From positions 1-41,267 of the forward strand of contig SUZP01000013.1 in NCBI GenBank assembly GCA_015059865.1: a stretch of DNA of 41,267 nucleotides, in the 5' to 3' direction. The position numbers and the translations under genes are program-made. This DNA is from Rikenellaceae bacterium. GTDB taxonomy: Bacteria > Bacteroidota > Bacteroidia > Bacteroidales > Rikenellaceae. Below the pieces are notes generated by a model. That model had not been told where the DNA came from and made no database searches. It saw only the letters and a list, made by a program, of their open reading frames with translations. Below are positions 8,529-16,605 of the stretch, piece by piece (the first letter of the stretch is position 1; the number at the start of each line of letters is the position of its first letter).

Positions 8529-9731
8529 ATGCAGTGGCGTTTCGCATTAAGATACCTCACTTCGCGCAAGTCGCACTCGGTAATAAATATCATCGCTACG
8601 GTCAGTCTGGTGGCGGTGGTTGTGCCTGTGGCTGCGATGGTAATACTCCTCTCGGTATTCAACGGCTTCGAGTCGTTGGTGCGCGACCTCTACAAGGTTG
8701 TCGATGCCGATATCGAAATTACGGCACAAGGGGGCATTAGGGCGACAGACGAGCCATTGCGACAAAAGATTGCAAGCTGCGAGGGCGTCGAGGCCATATC
8801 GGCTGTGGTGGAGCGACAAGCGTTGCTCTCCTATCGCGACAATCGAGTAGCGGTGCGCCTGCGAGGTGTAGATGCAGAGTATCGCAAGGTTGTACCCATC
8901 GAGGCCTACACCTCCGTCGGAAATGCCGAGATAGAGCTCGGCGAGCTCGACAGGTTGATGCTTGGTGAGGGTGTCGCATACGAGCTTGGGATGTACGCTA
9001 TGGCGGCAGGTGATGTCGATGTCTACTCGCTCGGAGGAGGTGCTGTTGGCTCTATTATGCCACTCTTCGCAATGCGTAGCGAGAGTTTGGATGTATGCGG
9101 CACATTTGTTATCGACCAGCAACACGCCACCTCGTTTGCCTTAACCTCGTTGCGAGCTGCAAACCGTATTTTCGGCACAGAGGATAGAGCCGATATGTTG
9201 CTTGTAAAGGTCGGGGAGGAGATGTCACATAGGCGCGTAGCCGAGCAATTGCGCGAGGTGTTGGGCGAAAAATATACGGTCACGCTACGCGAGGATAAGA
9301 ATGCCGGATTTTACGCCATAATGCGTTACGAGAAGTGGGCGATATTTTTTGTCTCGTTATTGGTGTTGGTTATAGCCTCGTTATCGATTATCGGTACGGT
9401 GATAATGCTAATTATCGAAAAACGAGATGAACAACAGACGCTGCTCTCGATTGGCGCAGATAACAGCTTTATTCGTGGTATCTTCGTGCGCGAGGGTTTG
9501 CTGATTGCGGGCGTTGGTGGAGCGATAGGCTTAGTAGTGGGTGTAGCGATAACCTTGGCGCAGCAACACTTCGGCTTTGTGAAGATGCCAAATGGCAACT
9601 TCCTTATCGAAAACTACCCTGTGGAGTTGCAGGGATTGGACTTGGTGGTGATATTTGTAGTCTTTGTAGCGGTGGCTTTGGGAGTCTCGCTTGTGGCTAC
9701 ATCGACAATGATAAAGAGAGTAGAGAGATGA
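8529..9731 (+). CDS. LolC/LolE-type ABC permease (FtsX/MacB_PCD family)
   Basis: 400 aa inner-membrane protein. The N-terminal RFALRYLTSRKSHSVINIIATVSLVAV and NGFESLVRDLY are typical of LolC/E, with a first membrane helix at about 19-43. A long periplasmic MacB-like domain follows (about 50-270). Three C-terminal helices (about 275-300, 325-350, 370-395) make up the FtsX domain. Lol permeases work with an ATPase (LolD) to release lipoproteins for transport to the outer membrane; no ATPase is seen nearby. It overlaps the following lipoprotein gene by 4 nt. Confidence 0.85.
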   Translation: MQWRFALRYLTSRKSHSVINIIATVSLVAVVVPVAAMVILLSVFNGFESLVRDLYKVVDADIEITAQGGIRATDEPLRQKIASCEGVEAISAVVERQALLSYRDNRVAVRLRGVDAEYRKVVPIEAYTSVGNAEIELGELDRLMLGEGVAYELGMYAMAAGDVDVYSLGGGAVGSIMPLFAMRSESLDVCGTFVIDQQHATSFALTSLRAANRIFGTEDRADMLLVKVGEEMSHRRVAEQLREVLGEKYTVTLREDKNAGFYAIMRYEKWAIFFVSLLVLVIASLSIIGTVIMLIIEKRDEQQTLLSIGADNSFIRGIFVREGLLIAGVGGAIGLVVGVAITLAQQHFGFVKMPNGNFLIENYPVELQGLDLVVIFVVFVAVALGVSLVATSTMIKRVER

Positions 9732-10603
9732 TAAAGAGAGTTTTTACGGTAGTACTTTTGGCGTTGATGCTTGGCATAACGGGATGTGGCAAGAAGAATA
9801 TCATCCCCGACGATACGCTTGCCGATATATTTCACGATGCCTTTGTGGTAAATGCCTATATTGGCGAGGAGCGCATAAACCTCGACTCGTTGCAGATATA
9901 CGAGCCGATATTCAACAAGTATGGCTATACGGCAAAGGATGTTGTATATACGGTGGGAAACTTCTCGCGTCGCAAGAGTGCGCGCCTCGGTACGGTGGTG
10001 GAGCAGGCCATATCACGGCTCGAAAAGGAGAGTAAGATGTACGCCAAGAAGGTGGTTATTCTCGACACTATTCGCAATGTGGCAGTACGCGCATTCACAC
10101 GCAAAGTCTACGAAGACACCCTTATCATAGCGAAGAAACGAGCCGACTCTACGGCTCTCCACATAGAGATTTCGCCAATCCTGCCGGGAGAGTACACCAT
10201 TGAATATAGCTACAAATGCAATGGCGATATGAATAAACATCCGCGAAGAGCCGAGTTCTACTTCGAGGATTACCACAACATACAAAATAGCCGTGCATCG
10301 ATGTCGCTACACACCTTCGGAAAGGTTAATCGTACTTTGGTAGCAAAAAAGAAGAATAAAAAATTGTGCCTCAACTTGGGCGATTTGGAGAAAAAGGGGA
10401 AGCGCTACCCCAAGAAACACGATATCACAATTCGCAACCTGAGTGTAACTTTCAAGCCTAAGGAGGGGGCGGCTATCGACAGCCTATTCTCTCGATATGT
10501 CGATATCAAAATATTTGCCGATGGATTTCTCATTAAGAAAGATAGCCTCACACTATCTCCTGACTCCACAAGGGTTTCAACCCCGACCGCTACTGACCAT
10601 TAG
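9728..10603 (+). CDS. DUF4296-like lipoprotein
   Basis: 291 aa. The lipoprotein signal is MIKRVFTVVLLALMLGITGC (C20). Directly after it, IIPDDTLADIFHDAFVVNAYIG matches the start of the DUF4296 family of Bacteroidota lipoproteins, followed by IFNKYGYTAKDVVYTVGNFSRR. The C-terminal half looks beta-rich and is not recognised. It starts inside the permease gene and its last 83 nt also encode, in another frame, the start of the amidohydrolase. Function unknown; location at the inner or outer membrane is inferred from the signal. Confidence 0.75.
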   Translation: MIKRVFTVVLLALMLGITGCGKKNIIPDDTLADIFHDAFVVNAYIGEERINLDSLQIYEPIFNKYGYTAKDVVYTVGNFSRRKSARLGTVVEQAISRLEKESKMYAKKVVILDTIRNVAVRAFTRKVYEDTLIIAKKRADSTALHIEISPILPGEYTIEYSYKCNGDMNKHPRRAEFYFEDYHNIQNSRASMSLHTFGKVNRTLVAKKKNKKLCLNLGDLEKKGKRYPKKHDITIRNLSVTFKPKEGAAIDSLFSRYVDIKIFADGFLIKKDSLTLSPDSTRVSTPTATDH

Positions 10604-11708
10604 GCTCAATGCCGATGGCAGCCACGAGATTGTTGGCGTGGAGCAGTATGACGAAGGGCTCGATTTCTTGGCAGGAGTGGAGTTCTTCTCAGGGATTTTG
10701 TGTGCAGGATTTGTGAATGCCCATTCGCATATCGAGCTCTCCTATCTGCGTGGCGCAATTGCCGAGGGTGAGGGGTTTGCCGCCTTTGCCGAGAGTATAG
10801 GCAGGGTGCGTGGCAACTTCTCGGAGGAGGAGCGACTCGCGGCTATCGCAGAGGCCGACCGCACAATGTGGCAGGAGGGGGTGGATGCCGTAGGTGATAT
10901 AGTGAATGGCACGACATCCTTCTCGGCAAAGGCGGCGAGTCCAATCTACTATCACAACTTCGTCGAGGTCTTTGGTCTGCGCGAATGCAACCTCGACCGA
11001 CAGCGCGAGATATTGAAGTATCCAAACTCTTCACTTACGCCACACTCGACCTACTCTGTGCCTGATGCACCTTTCAGAGAGGTATGCAATAGGGATGCAC
11101 ACCTTCCATTGTCGATACACTTTATGGAGTCGCCCGATGAATTGATGTTGTATCGTGGCAAGGGCTCGTTGCACGAGTGGTACAAGAGAGTTGGATTTAG
11201 TTGCGACTTCCTGCACTACGGCTCGCCAGCCGAGCGCATTGTGAACTGCGTGCCAAAGGATAGGAGTGTGCTTCTTGTGCACAACTGCGAAATCGGAGCG
11301 AGTGACATCGAAACTATTACAAGCCACTTCACCGTACCCGTATCTTGGGTGTTGTCCCCGCGCTCGAATAGTTATATATCGCGCATCGAGCCACAAAGCG
11401 TTGAGCTGTTGCGTACGGCGGCCTCCAACAATACGGCCTCCCATAATAATATAAATATATGTATAGGCACCGACTCGCTCGCATCGAACTGGTCGTTATC
11501 TATAATGGAGGAGTTGAAGATGTTTCATAATATTCCCCTTGCCGAGCTGTTGCAGTGGGCTACAATCAACGGCGCAAAAGCACTCGGCATAGCCGACAAG
11601 TATGGCTCGATAGAGGTTGGAAAGAGGAGTGGCATTGTCAATATAACCGAGGTAGACCTCGAAGAGTTTAGATTGACCGACAAGTCGAGCGCCCGAAGAG
11701 TAGTATAA
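10521..11708 (+). CDS. Amidohydrolase (ATZ/TRZ-like); candidate aminodeoxyfutalosine deaminase
   Basis: 395 aa metal-dependent hydrolase. Visible metal and catalytic residues are H68-x-H70 (GFVNAHSHIELSYL), H200 with E203 (SIHFMESPDE), H254 (LLVHNCEI) and D318 (IGTDSLASNWSLS). The closing NGAKALGI and GSIEVGKRSGIV blocks fit cytosine-deaminase-like amidohydrolases. The substrate is not visible. Because MqnE, which makes aminofutalosine, is encoded at 28188-29267, a role as the deaminase of the next step (MqnX-like) is an attractive inference. The start at 10521 (MDFSLRKIASHYLLTPQGF) fits the family beginning; it lies 83 nt inside the upstream gene. An ATG at 10497 is an alternative. Confidence 0.75.
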   Translation: MDFSLRKIASHYLLTPQGFQPRPLLTIRLNADGSHEIVGVEQYDEGLDFLAGVEFFSGILCAGFVNAHSHIELSYLRGAIAEGEGFAAFAESIGRVRGNFSEEERLAAIAEADRTMWQEGVDAVGDIVNGTTSFSAKAASPIYYHNFVEVFGLRECNLDRQREILKYPNSSLTPHSTYSVPDAPFREVCNRDAHLPLSIHFMESPDELMLYRGKGSLHEWYKRVGFSCDFLHYGSPAERIVNCVPKDRSVLLVHNCEIGASDIETITSHFTVPVSWVLSPRSNSYISRIEPQSVELLRTAASNNTASHNNINICIGTDSLASNWSLSIMEELKMFHNIPLAELLQWATINGAKALGIADKYGSIEVGKRSGIVNITEVDLEEFRLTDKSSARRVV

Positions 11709-11784
11709 ATAAGTTTTTCGTTAGTGTTAATCTCCATTTCATTGAATAAAGAGTATTCCATATATCAATACATTAAAGAATAGC

Positions 11785-11792
11785 TACCTTTG
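11785..11792 (+). promoter_or_regulatory. -7 element of xerD
   Basis: TACCTTTG fits TAnnTTTG and lies 25 nt before the xerD start codon. The -33 position holds only A/T-rich sequence without a clear TTTG. Confidence 0.55.
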
Positions 11793-11817
11793 TTATTGGG
11801 ATTTATATTATAGAGTT

Positions 11818-12717
11818 ATGGCAGAGAATAGCGAAAAGTGGAACAGAGCAGCCAAAGGCTTCAAGCAGTATATCAAGTTAGAGAAGGGACTGTCAAAAAA
11901 CACAGTCGAGGCGTATATGCGCGACTATACCTTATTCGCGCACTTTATTCTTCGCCAGTACGATGTTGCACCAACACAGGTGGAGCAGTATATGGTGGAG
12001 CGATATCTGGCCTACCTCTTCGAGGAGTGCAACCACGCGCGTACATCGCAAGCACGCGAACTCAGTGGCGTAAAGAGTTTCTATAACTATCTGCTCATAA
12101 ACGACAAAATAGAGGCGTCGCCTACCGAGATGATTACCACCCCGAAACGCTCGCGCCATCTGCCCGATATATTAACCATCGAGGAGATTGAGTTGATAAT
12201 CAACTCAATCCCTCTCGACAACATCAAGGGCAAGCGCGACCGCGCAATGTTGGAACTCCTCTACTCGTGCGGTCTGCGAGTGTCGGAGCTCACCTCGTTG
12301 CGACTCTCGGACATCTTCTTTGGCGAGGGGTATATCCGCGTTATGGGCAAAGGTAGCAAGCAACGACTTGTGCCCGTGGGAAATGTTGCACGGGAGCGCG
12401 TTATGCTCTATATGGATGAGCGCAAAGCGAAAGATACAAAAGACAAAGATATCCTCTTCCTCAACAATCGTGGCAAGGCCTTGACTCGCAATATGGTCTT
12501 TATGATTATTCGCAAGGCGGTGGAGCGTGTAGGTATCGAGAAGAGCGTAAGCCCTCACACCTTCCGCCACTCCTTTGCTACACACCTGTTGGAGGGTGGC
12601 GCGAGTATTCGTCAGGTGCAGGAGATGCTCGGACACGAGAGTATCGAAACAACCGAGATTTATACACATCTCGACACCTCGCGACTGCGCGATACGGTAG
12701 AGAAGATTTCCATATAA
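11818..12717 (+). CDS. xerD: Site-specific tyrosine recombinase XerD
   Basis: 299 aa. An N-terminal SAM-like core-binding domain (residues 10-105; EKGLSKNTVEAYMRDYTLF) is followed by a catalytic domain with the full set R154 (CGLRVSEL), K178 (GKGSKQRLVP), H247-x-x-R250 (PHTFRHSFATHLLEGGA), H273 (LGHESIETTEIYTH) and nucleophile Y282. This combination and length fit the chromosomal dimer-resolution recombinase XerD rather than a phage integrase. It has its own -7 element and no adjacent mobile genes. Confidence 0.88.
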   Translation: MAENSEKWNRAAKGFKQYIKLEKGLSKNTVEAYMRDYTLFAHFILRQYDVAPTQVEQYMVERYLAYLFEECNHARTSQARELSGVKSFYNYLLINDKIEASPTEMITTPKRSRHLPDILTIEEIELIINSIPLDNIKGKRDRAMLELLYSCGLRVSELTSLRLSDIFFGEGYIRVMGKGSKQRLVPVGNVARERVMLYMDERKAKDTKDKDILFLNNRGKALTRNMVFMIIRKAVERVGIEKSVSPHTFRHSFATHLLEGGASIRQVQEMLGHESIETTEIYTHLDTSRLRDTVEKISI

Positions 12718-12743
12718 TATAGACGAGAGCAAGTTTTTTAATT

Positions 12744-12774
12744 AGTGAGTAGTGAGTAACGAGTAGTGAGTAGT
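12744..12774. repeat. Low-complexity AGTGAGTAG repeat
   Basis: AGTGAGTAG-type words are repeated in the xerD-recO spacer and followed by alternating TTTTTAATT words. A closely similar tract lies at 16486-16518. No coding content is seen. Confidence 0.6.
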
Positions 12775-12819
12775 TAAGAAAATAATTCTCAATTTTTAAT
12801 TTTTAATTCTCCAACGGAT

Positions 12820-13557
12820 ATGTCGCAGGCGATGAAGGGATATAAGGCGCGTGGCGTGGTACTTTCGACCGTGAAGTATGGCGATAGTGGCGTGGTGGTA
12901 CAGATGCTGACTGACCGCTATGGCCGCCAAAGCTATATGATACAGGGCGTGCGCTCCTCGCGTGGTCGCGGCTCAAAGATGGCTCTCTTTCAACCACTGT
13001 TTGTCTTGGAGTTCGAGGGGTTGGAGTCTTCGCACAGCGACCTACACAAGATGCGCGAGGTGCAGAACGACATTGTCTTTAAGTCGTTGCCCTACGATAT
13101 CCGAAAATCGACAATCGCCCTCTTTATGGCAGAAGTGCTCTACCGCTTGGTGGGCGAAAGCGAGGCAAATGAGCCGCTATTCAACTTTGTCTACAACTCG
13201 GTACGGGCATTAGACGAGATTGAGGAGGGTGTGGCGAATTTCCATCTTTGGTTTTTGGCAAATCTTAGTCGCTACCTCGGTTATTTCCCCGGTAATGAGT
13301 ATCGCAAAGGGTGGTGGTTTGATATGCGCGAAGGGGTATTCGTGCGCGATATGCCGCTGCACGACCACGCAATGAATGCCGAGGAGGCGGAGCTGCTACG
13401 CGACTTGACCGACGCCGATTTGGAGTGCTTGGGCGAGATACCTCTCAATCGCGAACAGCGCGTGGCGATGCTCGCTCGCCTTGTCGAGTACTACTCAATC
13501 CACTTGGAGGCGATACGCTCTGTACGCTCCATCGAAATTCTGCAAGAGGTGTTTTAG
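12820..13557 (+). CDS. recO: DNA repair protein RecO
   Basis: 245 aa. The N-terminal OB-fold begins YKARGVVLSTVKYGDSGVVVQMLTDRYGRQSYMIQGVRSS, which is the RecO signature, with the R/K-rich GRGSKM segment following. The C-terminal helical half (LPYDIRKSTIALFMAEVLYRLV, EPLFNFVYNSVRALD) agrees with the family. RecO loads RecA onto SSB-coated DNA in the RecFOR pathway. The start may instead be the second ATG at 12832 (MKGYKARG). Confidence 0.88.
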   Translation: MSQAMKGYKARGVVLSTVKYGDSGVVVQMLTDRYGRQSYMIQGVRSSRGRGSKMALFQPLFVLEFEGLESSHSDLHKMREVQNDIVFKSLPYDIRKSTIALFMAEVLYRLVGESEANEPLFNFVYNSVRALDEIEEGVANFHLWFLANLSRYLGYFPGNEYRKGWWFDMREGVFVRDMPLHDHAMNAEEAELLRDLTDADLECLGEIPLNREQRVAMLARLVEYYSIHLEAIRSVRSIEILQEVF

Positions 13558-13587
13558 AACCCTTCTACAAATTGGCAATGCGTTGTT

Positions 13588-13611
13588 TGTCAGCAGGGTA
13601 CTCCTCTGACA
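13588..13611. terminator. Hairpin between convergent recO and nucleoside kinase genes
   Basis: TGTCAG and AGG arms pair with CCT and CTGACA around the loop GTACT, with one bulged C. It lies between two converging genes and could end both transcripts, but neither side has a clear U-tract, so the assignment is weak. Confidence 0.35.
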
Positions 13612-13643
13612 TATAGCAAGTCGAACACCTATCCTCTTGATAG

Positions 13644-15314
13644 TTAATATTTGAATGCACTACCCCCGACAAATTCGCGCAAGACGGAGGTCGGTGGTAT
13701 CTCGTCTGTGCCGATGGTGTGGAAGTTGTCGAGGAACTTCAACATCCCCTGTGCCGTAGCGTACTCAGGGCGAGTATTTGGTATCTCGCGCAACAACGGC
13801 TCGGCAAATGGCTTCAATACGGCAATCTCGTAGAAGAGCGAGGAGTTGAACATCACATCTGCCTCCTCCTGATAAGGAAATATATTGCGCTCCTCACCAC
13901 GACGAACACTCGGCCAGCGTGCAATGGTGTCGGCTGCACTCATACCGCGTGTAGCGTTGTCGCGAATCATACGACGCAGAAGGCGATTATCGGTGGTGTG
14001 TATGCGCGAGGTGTTATCCATCGCTACCGAAGTGAAGCACGAAGCGTAGATGCGGAACTTAGCCGTATCGGGGATACTCGGTGTAAGGCGTGGATTGAGC
14101 GAGTGAATACCCTCTATAATAAGTATCGAACGGTCGTCGAGTTGTAGCGGATTATTGTGCCACTTGCGCGTGCCACTGATAAAGTCGAAACGCGGAATTT
14201 CTACACTCTCGCCCACCATCAAGCGACCTAAATCCTCGTTTAGTCGCGCAAGGTCTATCGCCTCCAAAGCCTCGAAGTCGTAGTCGCCATTCTCGTCGCG
14301 TGGGGTGTCTTCGCGATTTACGAAGTAATCATCGGTTGAAACCAACACAGGATGCAAACCGAGTACTCGCAACTGCACGCCAAGACGCTTCGAGGTGGTT
14401 GTTTTGCCACTCGACGAAGGTCCCGAAATAAGCACAAGTCGCAGACCTCGCTCGCGGTTTGCTTCGGCTATGGTGTCGGCAATACGCGCAAGTCGCTTTT
14501 CGTGCAACGCCTCGGCTATCTGTATCAATTCGCTTGTATCGCCCTGCTCAATGCGTTTGTTGAGTTTGCCAACTGTTGGCACACCCATAATCTCCACCCA
14601 CTCGCTGTAACCATCGAAGATGGAGAACATCTTCTTCAAGTTTGGCGCAGGGGCAATAGTGTCGGGCGCAGTGCATGAAGGTAGCGAGATATAGAAACCT
14701 TTGAAATATGGCTGCACCTCGAAACGCTCGATATAGCCCGTAGATGGGGCAAGCGCACCGAAGAAGTAACCCACCTCATCGCCCAATCGCTCGATGGAGC
14801 TATATAGTCGTTGGCGTGTCTGCAAAAGGTCGATTTTGTCGTCAAAGCCTCGTTTTGCAAATATCTCGACAACCTCTTCGGTTGGTAGTTTTTCGCGAGT
14901 AATAGGCAAATTCTGTGCGACAATATCACAGGCGGTGTTGTATAATGCACAACAATCCTCTGCCGAAAATTCACTCTTGCCCTCCACCTCGCAGTAGATG
15001 CTGTCGCCTATGGCGTGGCGTGCGTGAAACTTTTGCTGAGGATACAACTTCGATACTACGGCCTGCATTATGAATATCATCGAACGCTGATAGACACGAA
15101 ATCCGGCTGTATGCGAGATGTCGAAAAATTCCACCTTGGCAGGGGTATAAACCTTGTAGTTCAACTCCTTTATCTTGTGATTTACGAAGGCGGCAAGGAA
15201 GGGGTATTTGCCCTCTATGTTGAGGTGGCGTTCAAGTTCGAGCAGCGATGTACCCATCTCAACCTCGACGAATGTGTTGTTGTTTACACAGTGAATTTTA
15301 ACCATATTAGCCAT
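13644..15314 (-). CDS. Nucleoside kinase with ThrRS-like N-terminal domains (uridine kinase family)
   Basis: 556 aa. Residues 5-70 look like a TGS domain (GTSLLELERHL, KIKELNYKVYTPAKVEFFDI). About 75-210 resembles the ThrRS second additional domain (FHARHAIGDSIYCEVEG, TGYIERFEVQPYFKGFYISLP). From about 290 a phosphoribulokinase/uridine kinase domain carries the P-loop GPSSSGKTTTSKR (298-310), STDDYFVNREDTP and the lid-region RRMIRDNATRGMS. This fusion is known in Bacteroidota and Firmicutes, annotated as nucleoside kinase; the role of the tRNA-synthetase-like part is unclear. The start at 15314 (MANMVKI) was chosen because the -7 element at 15336-15343 overlaps the more upstream ATG at 15338. 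Confidence 0.82.
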   Translation of the reverse strand: MANMVKIHCVNNNTFVEVEMGTSLLELERHLNIEGKYPFLAAFVNHKIKELNYKVYTPAKVEFFDISHTAGFRVYQRSMIFIMQAVVSKLYPQQKFHARHAIGDSIYCEVEGKSEFSAEDCCALYNTACDIVAQNLPITREKLPTEEVVEIFAKRGFDDKIDLLQTRQRLYSSIERLGDEVGYFFGALAPSTGYIERFEVQPYFKGFYISLPSCTAPDTIAPAPNLKKMFSIFDGYSEWVEIMGVPTVGKLNKRIEQGDTSELIQIAEALHEKRLARIADTIAEANRERGLRLVLISGPSSSGKTTTSKRLGVQLRVLGLHPVLVSTDDYFVNREDTPRDENGDYDFEALEAIDLARLNEDLGRLMVGESVEIPRFDFISGTRKWHNNPLQLDDRSILIIEGIHSLNPRLTPSIPDTAKFRIYASCFTSVAMDNTSRIHTTDNRLLRRMIRDNATRGMSAADTIARWPSVRRGEERNIFPYQEEADVMFNSSLFYEIAVLKPFAEPLLREIPNTRPEYATAQGMLKFLDNFHTIGTDEIPPTSVLREFVGGSAFKY

Positions 15315-15335
15315 AACAAAAACTATTTTCTCTCT

Positions 15336-15343
15336 CAAAGATA
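15336..15343 (-). promoter_or_regulatory. -7 element of the nucleoside kinase gene
   Basis: The minus strand reads TATCTTTG (TAnnTTTG), giving a predicted transcript start near 15328 and a short leader of about 14 nt. The spacer behind it (15344-15560) contains AGTTAAAA-type low-complexity words and no convincing gene. Confidence 0.6.
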
Positions 15344-15564
15344 GTGCAAAAAATTGAAAAGTTAAAAATTAGAGGTTAAAAGTTGAGGTAAGTTGGATAT
15401 TATGAGGGTATATCGGAACAGTAGACTCAAACGACACTTTGTGCGGAGCGTAAGATGGGTGCTATCGTAGGATATGTAGTGAGTTTTTTTGTAAATTATT
15501 GCCTTGTCCGCCACTTTTTTATCTCATTTTTGCGATAAACTTAGGTGGATAGTAAAAAAAGTGC

Positions 15565-15572
15565 TACCTTTG
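15565..15572 (+). promoter_or_regulatory. -7 element of the HAD phosphatase gene
   Basis: TACCTTTG fits TAnnTTTG and lies 28 nt before the start codon at 15601. Twenty nucleotides upstream the -33 region reads TTAG, a weak match to TTTG. Confidence 0.55.
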
Positions 15573-15600
15573 CCCACTAAAATATCAAAAAAGAGAAAAT

Positions 15601-16470
15601 ATGGCATGTTATGAAAAGTATCGTTCGATTTACTCGCACGATGAGTTGATGGAGCGTCTCCGCAAATTGAAACACTTTGCCCTTGATATGGATGGCACAA
15701 TCTATCTTGGTACAACACTCTTCCCATTCACCAAAGCATTCTTGGGTGGTGTGAAAGAGATGGGCTTGAACTATTCATTCCTCACAAATAACCCTTCGGC
15801 TGGTATCTCGGACTACCTCGCCAAGTTGGCAAAGCTCGGCATTGAGGCTACACGCGAGGAGATGTACACCACATCTATCGCAACTATCGATTATATCAAA
15901 ACTCACTATCCTGAGGCTAAGCGTCTATTCCTTCTCGGCACCCCTTCGATGATTGCTGAGTTCGAGAAAGCAGGCTTTATCTCTACTACCGACTCGGCAG
16001 ACGATGTGCCTGATGTTGTGGTAGTTGCATTCGACAAGAGCTTGCAGTACGACCGTCTTTGCCGTGCGGCGTGGTGGATTTCGCAGAATGTACCATATAT
16101 CGCAACCAACCCCGACCGCGTGTGTCCTACCGACCAGAAGGTAGTGCTGGTAGATTGCGGCTCGATTTGCGAGTGCTTGGCTCACGCCACAGGTCGTCGC
16201 CCTGACATTACCCTCGGCAAGCCTGACCCAAATATGTTGTCGGGTATTCTAAGTCGTTTTGGCTACGAGGCTGACGAGATTGCAATGGTTGGTGACCGTA
16301 TCTACACCGATATTGAGATGGCTCACAATGCGGGAGCATTCGGCGTGTTGGTACTTTCGGGAGAGACCACTTTGGAGGTTTGCGATGCAGCACCAAAGCA
16401 GCCACACCTTGTTTGCGACAGCATCGAGGTACTCGGCGATCTCGTAAAAGAGGCCCACGGCTTGAAATAA
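15601..16470 (+). CDS. HAD-IIA family phosphatase (NagD/PGP-like)
   Basis: 289 aa. HAD motifs in order: D29-M-D31-G-T (nucleophile and acid), TNNPS at 62-66 (motif II threonine), K207 in GKPDP (motif III) and VGDRIYTDI with D232 and D237 (motif IV). The cap between motifs II and III is of the C2a type found in NagD and 4-nitrophenylphosphatase/phosphoglycolate phosphatase relatives. These act on small phosphate esters in the cytosol; the substrate is not evident. Downstream lie an organophosphate transporter and a secreted phosphodiesterase, suggesting handling of imported phosphate esters (inference). Confidence 0.85.
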   Translation: MACYEKYRSIYSHDELMERLRKLKHFALDMDGTIYLGTTLFPFTKAFLGGVKEMGLNYSFLTNNPSAGISDYLAKLAKLGIEATREEMYTTSIATIDYIKTHYPEAKRLFLLGTPSMIAEFEKAGFISTTDSADDVPDVVVVAFDKSLQYDRLCRAAWWISQNVPYIATNPDRVCPTDQKVVLVDCGSICECLAHATGRRPDITLGKPDPNMLSGILSRFGYEADEIAMVGDRIYTDIEMAHNAGAFGVLVLSGETTLEVCDAAPKQPHLVCDSIEVLGDLVKEAHGLK

Positions 16471-16485
16471 CGGGAAACCCTAATA

Positions 16486-16518
16486 AGTGAGTAGTTAGTA
16501 GAGAGTAGTGAGTAGTTG
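16486..16518. repeat. Low-complexity AGTGAGTAG repeat, second copy
   Basis: AGTGAGTAG/AGAGTAGTGAGTAG words resemble the tract at 12744-12774 and are again followed by TTTTGAATTTT- and TTGCATTCTGCATT-like words. It occupies the 135-nt spacer before the antiporter gene. Confidence 0.6.
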
Positions 16519-16605
16519 AAAAAGAATTTTGAATTTTACATTTTGCATTCTGCATTAAAAACTCTCACCTCTCGTCTTTCATCTCTGGTCTAAAAAAACT
16601 AAACT

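Noticed and set aside
15404..15475. Possible 22-aa basic peptide (MRVYRNSRLKRHFVRSVRW...).
   Set aside because: No promoter or conserved family was evident, and such short frames are expected by chance.
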